Assembly (NCBI RefSeq): GCF_018736145.1
Contig: NZ_CP059997.1
Coordinates: forward strand, 805,501-869,500
DNA: 64,000 bases
Direction of reading: 5' to 3'
DNA from: Amycolatopsis sp. CA-230715
Lineage (GTDB): Bacteria > Actinomycetota > Actinomycetes > Mycobacteriales > Pseudonocardiaceae
Shown one piece after another: positions 1-7,769 of the stretch. The translations under genes and the position numbers were made by a program. The notes beneath the pieces are model-generated. The model was not told where the DNA came from and did no database searches. It saw only the letters and a list, made by a program, of their open reading frames with translations. The first letter of the stretch is position 1. Every line of letters starts with the position of its first letter.

Positions 1-1
1 G

Positions 2-868
2 CCGAACACACCCCGGTTCGGGATCATGACCGCCCCGATGCAGGTCGGTTACGACGAGATCCTGCGCGTCTGGCGCGAAGCGGACGCGATCCCGGAAATC
101 GAGCACGCCTGGCTGTTCGACCACCTCATGCCGATCGGCGGCGACCCCGACGGGCCGATCTTCGAAGGCTGGACGCTGCTTTCGGCACTCGCCGCGCAGA
201 CCCGGCGACTGCGCCTCGGCCTCCTCGTGACCAGCAACCGCTTCCGCCCGCCCGCCGTACTGGCCAAGATCGCCACGACCGTCGACATCGTGTCCGGCGG
301 ACGGCTCGACTTCGGAATCGGCGCGGGCTCGCGCCCCAGCCACCCGCTCGCCCGGCGCGAGTACGAAGCACACGGCCTCCCCTTCCACGACGCCGCCCAC
401 GCCGTGGAAAGCCTCGCCGAGGCGTGCGCGGTCATCCGTCGCTTGTGGACAGATACCGAACCGTTCGACGTCGAGGGCACCCACGTCCGGCTCACCGGCG
501 CGTTCGGCAACCCGAAACCGGTCCAGCGCCCGCACCCGCCGATCCTCATCGGCGGGCGCTCGTCCGCCGTGCTGCGCGTGGCCGCTGAACACGCCGACCT
601 GTGGAACATCCCCGGCGGCGACATCGACGACGCCCTCAGCCGCAGTGCGCTGCTCGACCGCTACTGCGGCGAGATCGGCCGCGATCCCGCCTCGATCGTC
701 CGATCGATCCACCTCCCTGTTTCCTACGACCAGCCGAACACCACCCGGCACGCCATCGCCGAAGCGATCGACGCGGGCTTCGAGCACCTCGTCCTCGGAC
801 TGCCGTCGCCCTACCCCGCCGATGTCGCACGCTGGGTCGCCGACGAACTCATCCGCACCCCGGCCTAG
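2..868 (+). CDS. LLM-class flavin/F420-dependent oxidoreductase (5' end outside window)
   Basis: Luciferase-like TIM-barrel oxidoreductase, a family that uses FMN or coenzyme F420 in the cytoplasm; the substrate cannot be told. Family hallmarks visible are AWLFDHLMP near the N-terminus, GLLVTSNRFRPPAVLAK, GRLDFGIGAG and RPHPPILIGGRS. The first ATG in the window is at 26, but the reading frame is open to base 2 and reads PNTPRFGIM, which matches the usual N-terminal strand (RFGxM) of this family. The true start therefore probably lies upstream and the gene is cut by the window edge. It converges on comEC, 22 bases from its stop, and looks unrelated to it. F420 rather than FMN use is inferred from the actinomycete setting. 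Confidence 0.85.
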   Translation, partial: PNTPRFGIMTAPMQVGYDEILRVWREADAIPEIEHAWLFDHLMPIGGDPDGPIFEGWTLLSALAAQTRRLRLGLLVTSNRFRPPAVLAKIATTVDIVSGGRLDFGIGAGSRPSHPLARREYEAHGLPFHDAAHAVESLAEACAVIRRLWTDTEPFDVEGTHVRLTGAFGNPKPVQRPHPPILIGGRSSAVLRVAAEHADLWNIPGGDIDDALSRSALLDRYCGEIGRDPASIVRSIHLPVSYDQPNTTRHAIAEAIDAGFEHLVLGLPSPYPADVARWVADELIRTPA

Positions 869-890
869 CACCCGCGGGCGCTGGACCGGA

Positions 891-3296
891 TCAGCGACGG
901 CGGCCGGAGGCGTCCTGCCCGCGACGCACCAGCGCCGGACCCGACTCGTCCGCGACCACCGCCAGATCCCCGTCGGTGTCGGTGCGGCCGACCAGCGCGC
1001 CCATTCCGGCCAGTTCGTCCACAGTGGACTTACTCGGGTGGCCGTAGGTGTTGCCCGCACCGACGCTGACCACCGCCACCCTCGCCCCCGTCTCCGCCAG
1101 GAACCGCGGAACCGAGTAGCGCGAACCGTGGTGCGGCACCTTCAGGACGTCGGCGTGCAGAGCGGCACCGTCGGCGAGCAGATCGCCCTGTGCCGCCAGT
1201 TCGACGTCCCCGGTGAGCAACACGGTGCCCGCCGCGGTCGCCGCACGCACCACGACGGAGGTGTTGTTGATCCCGGTGCCGTCCGGCTCCACCCGGGGCC
1301 GCTCCGGGACGAAACGCGGCCCGATCACGTCGAGGGCGAGCCCCGGCCAATCCAGGTGCTGTCCCGTCGCCAGGTCGAGCAGCGGAACACCGTGCTTCGC
1401 CGCCGTTTCCGCCACCTGGCGCCACGCCCACGGCGGTGACCGTCCCGGCCCGATCGCCACGGCACCGACCGAACGCCCCTCGAACACCGAGGCGAGCCCG
1501 CCGATGTGATCGGCGTGCAGGTGGCTCAGCACCACCAGCGGGACCCTGTCGACGCCGAGCGCGTCGAGGCAGCGGTCGACCGGGCCCGGTTCCGGCCCGG
1601 TGTCCACCACCACGGCCCTGCCTGGCTCGGCAGTGGCGAGCACCTCGGCGTCGCCCTGGCCCACGTCGCACGCCGCCATCGCCCAGCCCGACGGCGGCCA
1701 CGCGGGGGCGATCACCCTCGGCGTGACGACCACCAGCAGCACACAGGCCAGCGCGACCGCGAGGAGGAGCCGCAGTCCTCGCGACCGGAAGGCCAGCGCG
1801 ATCGTCACGAGCACGACGACCGCGAGCAGGCCACCCCACCAGCCCGACGGCCACGGCACCACGGCGTCGGGTATCGCGGCACCGTGCCTGGCGACGGTGA
1901 TGAGCCAGTCCGCCTCCGGCCCGGCGAGGTGCGCGAAGGCTTCACCGCCCCACGGCCACACCATGGCCGTCAGCGTGGCGAGCACCCCGAACACGGTGGC
2001 GGGTGCGACCACGGGCGCGGCCATGATGTTCGCCAGCACCGACACGACGCTGACGGTGCCGACCATCCCGGCCAGGACGGGCGCCGTGACGACGAACGCG
2101 GCGAGCGGGACCGCGATGCCGTCGGCGAACCCCGGTGGCACCCCGCGCCGGACCAGTGCCGCCGACCAGCGCGGTGCCAGCAGGACCAGTCCGGCGGTGG
2201 CCGCGACCGACAGGGCGAAACCGAGGTCGACCGCCATCGCGGGATCCCAGGCGATCAGCACGCACACGGTCGTCGCGAGCGCGGGCAACGCCGAGCGCTT
2301 CCTGCCCAGTGCCAACGCGAGCAGACCGACCGCGCCCATCGCACCGGCCCGCAGGACGCTGGGCTCCGGACCGGCAAGCACCACGAACCCGACGAGCGTG
2401 AACCCGGCCGCGACCGCACTGAGCCGCGGTCCGAGCCGGCACGCCCGGAGCACGATCAGCACCGCGCCGCACACGATGGCGAGGTTGCTGCCGCTCACCG
2501 CGGTGAGGTGCGACATCCCGGCATCGGTGAACTCGGTCCGCACCCGTTCCGGGAGACCGGCCGTGTCCCCGGTGACCAGACCCGGCACCAACCCCGCCGG
2601 TTCCTCGTCGAGCACCGCGCAGGCCTCGCGCAACCCGGCGCGAAGCTCCTCGGCGCCGCGTTGCCACCACGGTGCCTTGCTGGCGTCCGCCGGGGGCCCG
2701 CGAACGAGCACCGCGGCGACGGTGAGGTCGTGGCCGCGCGGCGGCGCGAGCGATCCGGTGAGCGTCACCTCCTGTCCGGGCAGCACTGCCGCCCACGAAT
2801 CGAACGGACCGATCAGCACGACGCGGCCGGCCGAACCGGCGTCCTGACCGTCCACAATGGCCTGATCCACGTCCGCGGCGAGGACGACGGACCGCGCACC
2901 GGCGCGCTGCCCGGCATAACCCGCGCTCCGCACCGGCCGCGGCCGCTCGGCGATCGTCACCCGCAGCGTCGCACCGGCCGAGCGCGCGGCCGCGGCCCGC
3001 AGCGGGTCGTGCTCGGACTCGCCGAACCACAGCGCCATCGGGCACGCCACGACGAAGGCGGCAGCCAGCAACGCCACCATCCCCGCTTTCCACCGCGCGC
3101 TGAGCGCCCGCCTGCCGCACACCAGAACCGCCACCGCCGCGAGGGCCACGCCCCCGCCGCAGACGATCGCCGTCCACCAGCCGCACAGCAACCCGAACAG
3201 CGCGCCGAGCCACAGCACGACCGCGGCCGGCACCAGTCGTGCGTCCTGTTTGGACGGAGGGACGACAGCGCGCTCGTCCTCCGGTATTCGGCTCAT
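891..3296 (-). CDS. comEC: ComEC/Rec2-type DNA internalisation channel protein
   Basis: Polytopic membrane protein of 801 residues. In competent bacteria ComEC forms the channel that carries single-stranded DNA across the cytoplasmic membrane. Visible parts are an N-terminal OB-like region after two or three hydrophobic helices, the competence domain containing HLTAVSGSNLAIV and many membrane segments, and a C-terminal metallo-beta-lactamase-like domain with LSHLHADHIGG (about residues 588-598, the HxHxDH metal motif) and VPHHGS. Its ATG overlaps the comEA stop by four bases (ATGA), so the two are translationally coupled. M. tuberculosis Rv2414c holds the same position. Natural competence is not established for most actinomycetes, so the actual role is open. 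Confidence 0.95.
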   Translation of the reverse strand: MSRIPEDERAVVPPSKQDARLVPAAVVLWLGALFGLLCGWWTAIVCGGGVALAAVAVLVCGRRALSARWKAGMVALLAAAFVVACPMALWFGESEHDPLRAAAARSAGATLRVTIAERPRPVRSAGYAGQRAGARSVVLAADVDQAIVDGQDAGSAGRVVLIGPFDSWAAVLPGQEVTLTGSLAPPRGHDLTVAAVLVRGPPADASKAPWWQRGAEELRAGLREACAVLDEEPAGLVPGLVTGDTAGLPERVRTEFTDAGMSHLTAVSGSNLAIVCGAVLIVLRACRLGPRLSAVAAGFTLVGFVVLAGPEPSVLRAGAMGAVGLLALALGRKRSALPALATTVCVLIAWDPAMAVDLGFALSVAATAGLVLLAPRWSAALVRRGVPPGFADGIAVPLAAFVVTAPVLAGMVGTVSVVSVLANIMAAPVVAPATVFGVLATLTAMVWPWGGEAFAHLAGPEADWLITVARHGAAIPDAVVPWPSGWWGGLLAVVVLVTIALAFRSRGLRLLLAVALACVLLVVVTPRVIAPAWPPSGWAMAACDVGQGDAEVLATAEPGRAVVVDTGPEPGPVDRCLDALGVDRVPLVVLSHLHADHIGGLASVFEGRSVGAVAIGPGRSPPWAWRQVAETAAKHGVPLLDLATGQHLDWPGLALDVIGPRFVPERPRVEPDGTGINNTSVVVRAATAAGTVLLTGDVELAAQGDLLADGAALHADVLKVPHHGSRYSVPRFLAETGARVAVVSVGAGNTYGHPSKSTVDELAGMGALVGRTDTDGDLAVVADESGPALVRRGQDASGRRR

Positions 3297-4051
3297 GACA
3301 CGGTCACCTGATCGCGCAACCGGGAGAACTTGGTCTCCCCGATACCGTCGACTTCGCGGAGTTGCTCGACCGCGGTGAACCCGCCGTGCTGGGTCCGCCA
3401 GTCGATGATCCGTTTCGCCGTGACCGCACCGACTCCGGAAAGCCCGTCCAGCTCTTCCACGGTCGCGCTGTTCAGGTTGACCTTGCCGCCGGGCGCCCCC
3501 GCCGGGGACCCGGCCACCGCGGGCGCCGCGGGCCCGCCGACGACGATCTGCTCACCGTCGGCCAAGCGCCGCGCCAGGTTGACCCCGGTGAGGTCGGTAC
3601 CGGGCAGCGCACCACCCGCGGCGCGGACCGCGTCGGCGGCCCTCGCGCCCGCCGGCAGCGTGACCAGGCCCGGCGCGCTCACCTTGCCCACGACGCTGAC
3701 CACGATCGGGCCTCCTGGCCGCTCGCTCGGCCGATCCGCGCCCGGCGACCGCGCTGCCTCCTTCGCGGCCGGGAGGACCGGCGCGTGCTCCGGCCCCGGT
3801 GCCCCGGCCGTGACCAGCACGATCACCACCACGGCCACGACAAGGCAAGCGGCGGCGCCCGCCGCCACGAGACCGCGCCGCCTGCGCGTCCAGTACCCGT
3901 TCGTCAACGATTCCGGGACCCATCGCTCCACCAACCTCCCTCTCGCGTGCCCGCCGCCCGCGGCGACCTCAAGCCCCGCCGCCTGCCTCGCCAGCTGGGC
4001 CAGCCGGGTGCTGGGTGCGGCGCCTTGGCCGCCGGACGGTCGCTCGAACAC
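3293..4051 (-). CDS. comEA: ComEA-type helix-hairpin-helix DNA-binding protein
   Basis: A 252-residue membrane-anchored DNA-binding protein, the usual partner of ComEC in DNA uptake. Order: a basic cytoplasmic N-terminal part ending in WTRRRRG, one transmembrane segment at about residues 60-82, a flexible Pro/Ala-rich linker, an SLBB-like domain (VVSVVGKVSAPGLVTLP, about 118-170), then a C-terminal double helix-hairpin-helix (VNLNSATVEELDGLSGVG to the end). It starts at GTG 4051 and overlaps comEC by four bases. The region just upstream carries two perfect DnaA boxes. It matches Rv2415c by position. The long N-terminal cytoplasmic stretch is typical of actinobacterial ComEA. Confidence 0.93.
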   Translation of the reverse strand: MFERPSGGQGAAPSTRLAQLARQAAGLEVAAGGGHARGRLVERWVPESLTNGYWTRRRRGLVAAGAAACLVVAVVVIVLVTAGAPGPEHAPVLPAAKEAARSPGADRPSERPGGPIVVSVVGKVSAPGLVTLPAGARAADAVRAAGGALPGTDLTGVNLARRLADGEQIVVGGPAAPAVAGSPAGAPGGKVNLNSATVEELDGLSGVGAVTAKRIIDWRTQHGGFTAVEQLREVDGIGETKFSRLRDQVTVS

Positions 4052-4104
4052 GCATTCGACGTTAGGGCGCGGCGAAGACGCGGGACAGGGAAGAATCGAC
4101 GCGC

Positions 4105-4131
4105 TGTGGACAACCGCCCCGGTGTGGACAA
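4105..4131 (-). promoter_or_regulatory. Two tandem perfect DnaA boxes upstream of comEA
   Basis: The minus strand carries TTGTCCACA at 4131-4123 and again at 4113-4105. Both are exact matches to the high-GC actinobacterial DnaA box, in the same orientation and 18 bp apart. They lie 54-80 bases upstream of the comEA start codon in an otherwise non-coding gap (4052-4198). TTGTCC also resembles a -35 element, so overlap with the promoter is possible. Whether DnaA binds here is inference. Confidence 0.6.
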
Positions 4132-4198
4132 CTCGGCTGGGCAGGGCCTCCGGACGCGCGGTTCCGTCGTGGGTATGTGAGAAGCTGCCGGGTTCGGG

Positions 4199-5044
4199 CT
4201 ACCGCGCTCGTTGCACGACGACGCCGAGCACCCCCGGACCGGTGTGGGCCCCGATCACGGCGCCGACCTCGGAAACGAGGCAGCCTTCCCGGCACCGGAT
4301 GCGGCTTTCGAGATCGTTCGCCAGCGCGACCGCCCGCTCCGGGGACGCCAGGTGGTGCACGGCGAGCTCGACCTCCTCCCCCGCCGCGGCGGCCACCGCG
4401 AGATCGACGAGCCTGCCCATCGCCCGGTTCATCGTCCGCACCTTCTCCAGCGGCAGGATGCGGCCTTCGTCCATGTGCAGCAACGGTTTCACGGCCAGCG
4501 CGGTCCCGAGCAGCGCGGCCGCGGGACCGATCCTCCCGCCGCGCCGAAGGTGTTCGAGGGTCTCCACCACGAACAAGGTTTCCGCCCGGCGCGCGGCCGC
4601 CGTCGCCGCGGCCTCCACCTCGATCGCCGGCGCACCGCCCGCCGCCGAGGTCGCGGCGTGCAGTGCCGCGAACCCGAGTCCCATCGCGGTGCTCCTGGAG
4701 TCCACGACCCGGACCCGGTCGGGGCCGACCTCCTGCGCGGCCAGTACCGCCGACTCCCAGGTGCCCGAGATCTGCTTCGACAGGTGGATCGACACCACCT
4801 CGTCGGCACCGTCGTCGAGCGCTTTCCGGAACGCGTCGGCGAATTCCGCGGGAGTCGGGCGCGAGGTGGTGACGATGCGGCGCTGTCCGAGCGCCTCGGC
4901 CAAGGTGGACGGTCCGATGTCGATTCCGTCGAGCGCGGCTTCGCCGTCGATCAGCACGTGCAGCGGAACCACGCGGATCCCGTACCGGTCGGCAAAGCCC
5001 TCCGGCAGGTGGGAGGTGGAATCCGTGATGACGGCGACCGGCAC
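4199..5044 (-). CDS. degV: DegV family fatty-acid-binding protein
   Basis: A 281-residue DegV-fold protein. The family binds fatty acids; in Firmicutes related proteins (FakB) present them to a fatty-acid kinase, but no kinase gene is visible here. The N-terminus VAVITDSTSHLP and the internal VSIHLSKQISGTWESA are family signatures. The start is GTG 5044, because only from there does the protein match the family; the open frame runs a further 58 codons upstream into the next gene. A -10-like TAGGCT lies seven bases before GTG, so a leaderless transcript is possible besides read-through from the gene 10 bases upstream. Position matches Rv2417c. Confidence 0.92.
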   Translation of the reverse strand: MPVAVITDSTSHLPEGFADRYGIRVVPLHVLIDGEAALDGIDIGPSTLAEALGQRRIVTTSRPTPAEFADAFRKALDDGADEVVSIHLSKQISGTWESAVLAAQEVGPDRVRVVDSRSTAMGLGFAALHAATSAAGGAPAIEVEAAATAAARRAETLFVVETLEHLRRGGRIGPAAALLGTALAVKPLLHMDEGRILPLEKVRTMNRAMGRLVDLAVAAAAGEEVELAVHHLASPERAVALANDLESRIRCREGCLVSEVGAVIGAHTGPGVLGVVVQRAR

Positions 5045-5054
5045 GCTGGTCAGC

Positions 5055-5783
5055 CTACGTGCCGACCGCGCCGAGACGGGGGACCAGCAGCTCGGCCATC
5101 GCGGTGCCGACGGCGTGGTGCCCCGCCCAGCCCCAGTGCATCCCGTCCGGGTTCCCGTGCCCGCCAAGGACATGCGGCCCGACCACCTCGGCGAGATCCA
5201 GCAACGGCACCGCGACACGCGCGGCCCACGCCGTCATCGCCGCGACGGCGCCCGCGCGCGCGGTGTGGACGTACCCGTACGAAGCCGCCCGGTGCACGCT
5301 CGGCAGCATGCCCACGATCGGCAGCTCCGGCCGCAGCGCGCGCAACGCGGTCACGGCGCGGTCGAGGTAGCGCACCGTGAGATGCGCGGGCAGCACCGCG
5401 GGACGGCCCCTGGTCGCGATGGCGAGGCGCGGCTGCGCGTGCTGGTAGGCGCTGCGGACCGCGCCGCGCAACCGGTCCGGCCGCAGGTACCGCAACCCGA
5501 TCCGGAGGTAGGTGGGCAACGGCGAGGGCAGGGTGTCCATGCTCCCCACGGCGAACAGCACCGCGTCCACCCGGTGCAGATCCGCCCACACCCGGGGGTC
5601 GCCGGTCAGCGACCACCACGCGTCACGCGCGTTCCAGCCGATGCCGGCCACGAGATCCGCCGTGCCACCGAGCCCGGCCGCCGCGACGTTCGGCCACAGC
5701 CGCTCGTCGTCGGCGGCGTGGGCGCCGTCGGGCCCGTGGAAGCTCAACGAGTCACCGAACACGAGCAGCCGAGGCCCCGCCAT
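5055..5783 (-). CDS. octT: SGNH-family protein, probable OctT-like octanoyltransferase
   Basis: A 242-residue SGNH/GDSL-fold protein. Block I is LLVFGDSLSFHGPDG near the N-terminus, with the nucleophile Ser in GDSL; a C-terminal GNPDGMHWGWAGH supplies the Asp/His pair. It sits between degV and the GpgP-like phosphatase, exactly where M. tuberculosis has Rv2418c. That gene encodes OctT, which octanoylates an early intermediate of methylglucose lipopolysaccharide. The ATG at 5783 is two bases from the upstream stop, so it is an operon member. The symbol rests on synteny plus motif; activity on glucosylglycerate-type acceptors is inferred. Alternative: another SGNH esterase or acyltransferase. 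Confidence 0.7.
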   Translation of the reverse strand: MAGPRLLVFGDSLSFHGPDGAHAADDERLWPNVAAAGLGGTADLVAGIGWNARDAWWSLTGDPRVWADLHRVDAVLFAVGSMDTLPSPLPTYLRIGLRYLRPDRLRGAVRSAYQHAQPRLAIATRGRPAVLPAHLTVRYLDRAVTALRALRPELPIVGMLPSVHRAASYGYVHTARAGAVAAMTAWAARVAVPLLDLAEVVGPHVLGGHGNPDGMHWGWAGHHAVGTAMAELLVPRLGAVGT

Positions 5784-5785
5784 GC

Positions 5786-6400
5786 TCAGCCGGTCATTCC
5801 CGCGTTGTAGACGTGCAGGCGCCAATCGTCGTCGCGCAGCGCGAGTTCGACCCAATGGCAGTTGCCGACGCCACCGAGGGACGGCCACACCTCGACGGGA
5901 AGCCCCATCAGGCGCGCGGTGAGCGCGATGATCAGCCCGCCGTGGGTGGCCAGCAGGACCGTCTCCCCGCAGTCCTCGCCCGACCGGCGGAGGTCTTCGA
6001 CGACGGCGTAGGCGCGTTCGGCGACCTCGACCCTGGCTTCGCCCCCCGGCGGTGCCCACGTTTCGTCGCGGCGCCACCGCTCGCGGTCACCCGGCCAGCC
6101 CGCGTCGACCTCGACACCGGTGAGGCCCTGCCATTCACCGAGGTGGGTTTCGCGAAGGCGCTTGTCGATCCGCAGCGGGACACCGGTTGACTCGGCGAAG
6201 ACGGTCGCGGTGTCGGTCGCGCGCTTGAGGTCCGAGGCGATGACGAGCGCGGGATCGAACCTGGCGAGTGCGGGAACGGCGAAGCGGGCCTGGTTCCAGC
6301 CGACCGGGGTGAGCGACGAGTCGATGTGCCCCTGCATCCGCTTGGTGGCGTTGTAGTCGGTCTCCCCGTGCCGCCAGAGCACCAGCCGCCGCAGGGTCAC
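5786..6400 (-). CDS. gpgP: Histidine phosphatase, probable glucosyl-3-phosphoglycerate phosphatase
   Basis: A 204-residue histidine-phosphatase (phosphoglycerate mutase-like) enzyme with the catalytic RHGET motif at the N-terminus (LVLWRHGETDYN) and the second His in ATHGGLI. ETHLGEWQGLT and WPSLGGVGN closely resemble the M. tuberculosis Rv2419c protein GpgP, which dephosphorylates glucosyl-3-phosphoglycerate in methylglucose lipopolysaccharide synthesis. It also sits directly after rsfS as in that genome. The GTG at 6400 overlaps the rsfS stop (GTGA), which fixes the start. The substrate is inferred from similarity and synteny. Confidence 0.8.
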   Translation of the reverse strand: MTLRRLVLWRHGETDYNATKRMQGHIDSSLTPVGWNQARFAVPALARFDPALVIASDLKRATDTATVFAESTGVPLRIDKRLRETHLGEWQGLTGVEVDAGWPGDRERWRRDETWAPPGGEARVEVAERAYAVVEDLRRSGEDCGETVLLATHGGLIIALTARLMGLPVEVWPSLGGVGNCHWVELALRDDDWRLHVYNAGMTG

Positions 6401-6801
6401 CGCGCCTCGTCCGTCTGCTCGTCTTCGGCTTCGCCGTTCTCCTCGAGACCGTCGACCTCGATCCGGGGGCAGTCCTTCCACAGCCGTTCCAGCCCGTAGA
6501 ACGAGCGCTCCTCGGTGTGCTGGACGTGCACGACGACGTCGACGTAGTCGAGCAGCACCCACCGGCCTTCCCGCGCGCCTTCGCGGCGGACCGGCTTGTG
6601 GCCCGCGATCCGCAGCTGCTCCTCGACGTTGTCGACGATGGCGCCGACCTGCCGCTCGTTGGGGGCGGAGGCGATGACGAACGCGTCGGTGATGACCAGC
6701 TGGTCGGACACGTCCAGCACGACCACGTCGCTGGCCTTCTTGTCCGCCGCCGCGTGTGCGGCCGCGGTCGCCAGGTCTCGTGCTTCGGACGTCGCTGCCA
6801 C
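6397..6801 (-). CDS. rsfS: Ribosome silencing factor RsfS
   Basis: A 134-residue RsfS (Iojap/DUF143) protein that binds ribosomal protein L14 and blocks 30S-50S joining during starvation. Core motifs are VVLDVSDQLVITDAFVI, the RREGAREGRWVLLDYVDVVVH stretch (about residues 75-95) and FYGLERLWKDCP. The C-terminal tail is Glu/Asp-rich. The start is GTG 6801, preceded by GGGAGCACT; the frame stays open upstream but without family similarity. The stop overlaps the gpgP start. Matches Rv2420c. Confidence 0.95.
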   Translation of the reverse strand: MAATSEARDLATAAAHAAADKKASDVVVLDVSDQLVITDAFVIASAPNERQVGAIVDNVEEQLRIAGHKPVRREGAREGRWVLLDYVDVVVHVQHTEERSFYGLERLWKDCPRIEVDGLEENGEAEDEQTDEAR

Positions 6802-6850
6802 AGTGCTCCCTCGGTGTCGATATACGCCTGACGAGGGTACCCGGCGCTTC

Positions 6851-7465
6851 CTACCTGCTCTCCGAGGAGTCCGGCTCCTCATCGCGGTAGAGCCGGCGCT
6901 TGTCGATGTATCGCACGACGCCGTCCGGGACGAGGTACCAGACCGGTTCGCCGTTGCGGGCCCGTTCGCGGCACGCGGTCGACGAAATCGCCATCGCGGT
7001 GACCTCGACCAGGCTCACCTTCCCGCTCGGCAGGTGGCCGTCGTTGAGGCGGTACCCGGGCCGGGTGACCCCGATGAAATGGGCGTAGGTGAACAGATCC
7101 TCGGCGTTGCGCCAGGTCAGGATCTGCTCGAGCGCGTCGGCACCGGTGATGAAGAACAGTTCGTCGTCCGGGTACTCGGCGTGGAGGTCGCGCAGGGTGT
7201 CGACGGTGTAGGTCTGGCCCCCGCGGTCGATGTCGACCCTGCTGACCGAGAACACCGGGTTGGACGCGGTCGCGATCACGGTCATCAGGTACCGGTCCTC
7301 GGCGCGCGTGACCTCGCGCGCCGCCTTCTGCCACGGCTGACCGGTCGGCACGAAGATCACTTCGTCCAGCCCGAACCGCGCCTGTACTTCGCTGGCCGCG
7401 ACCAGGTGTCCGTGATGCACGGGGTCGAAGGTGCCGCCCATGACCCCGATGCGGCGTGGTGACAT
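6851..7465 (-). CDS. nadD: Nicotinate-nucleotide adenylyltransferase
   Basis: A 204-residue cytoplasmic NadD that adenylates nicotinate mononucleotide to deamido-NAD. The N-terminal IGVMGGTFDPVHHGHL holds the nucleotidyltransferase HxGH motif, and ISSTACRERA near the end is the ISST signature. The start is ATG 7465. On the minus strand a TAGGCT hexamer sits eight bases before it, suggesting a very short or absent leader. The gap to rsfS is 49 bases, so nadD-rsfS-gpgP-octT-degV may be one transcript. Confidence 0.96.
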   Translation of the reverse strand: MSPRRIGVMGGTFDPVHHGHLVAASEVQARFGLDEVIFVPTGQPWQKAAREVTRAEDRYLMTVIATASNPVFSVSRVDIDRGGQTYTVDTLRDLHAEYPDDELFFITGADALEQILTWRNAEDLFTYAHFIGVTRPGYRLNDGHLPSGKVSLVEVTAMAISSTACRERARNGEPVWYLVPDGVVRYIDKRRLYRDEEPDSSESR

Positions 7466-7667
7466 GGCTCAGGAGCCTAATACGCGCCGTCGCACCACGA
7501 CCGAGGAGAGACGCGGTGCGCGGATCGGCCTCCCGCTCCCCGGCAAGGGATCCGCGCACCGCGCCTGCCCGAGCGGACGAGGGGTACCGCCGGGCGCCGG
7601 TCACTCCCCCGCGAGTGCCGGCTCACGGGTGTTGACCACCGCGCGCCGCGGCCATGACGCCACCTTT

Positions 7668-7689
7668 GAATGTGACCTGAGTCACATTC
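7668..7689 (+). promoter_or_regulatory. CRP/GlxR-type palindrome upstream of recQ
   Basis: Perfect inverted repeat with 9-bp arms GAATGTGAC and GTCACATTC around CTGA. The core TGTGA-N6-TCACA is the exact CRP-family consensus shared by E. coli CRP, mycobacterial Rv3676 and corynebacterial GlxR. The centre lies about 91 bases before the recQ GTG, a distance suited to upstream activation. Confidence 0.7.
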
Positions 7690-7695
7690 GACCGC

Positions 7696-7712
7696 ACGAA
7701 CGGACCGTTCGT
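7696..7712 (+). promoter_or_regulatory. Second palindrome upstream of recQ (unknown regulator)
   Basis: Perfect inverted repeat with arms ACGAACGG and CCGTTCGT around a single central A, starting seven bases after the CRP-like site. The odd length and centre suit a TetR- or HxlR-type dimer. It resembles an actinobacterial SOS box (CGAAC-N4-GTTCG) but has five bases between half-sites, so LexA is unlikely. Confidence 0.55.
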
Positions 7713-7769
7713 ACGAGTTCGGGCCCCGTGGCCGCCGCGTTGTCGGCGCGATGCGGTAGAGCTGTCGGC

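Larger units (their letters stand above)
7466..7769. promoter_or_regulatory. nadD-recQ divergent intergenic region
   Basis: A 304-base gap between the divergent nadD and recQ starts. No gene is supported in it. It holds the nadD promoter at its left end and, 58-102 bases before the recQ GTG, two separate perfect palindromes described individually. A weak TAGAGC hexamer lies seven bases before the recQ start codon. The left 200 bases show no structure that I can name. Confidence 0.6.

Noticed and set aside
1506..3311. 600-codon open frame antisense to comEC
   Set aside because: Shadow of a GC-rich gene: composition dominated by Arg, His and Pro, with no domain; comEC itself has clear motifs.
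7696..7712. SOS (LexA) box in front of recQ
   Set aside because: The half-sites CGAAC and GTTCG are five bases apart, while the actinobacterial LexA box needs four.
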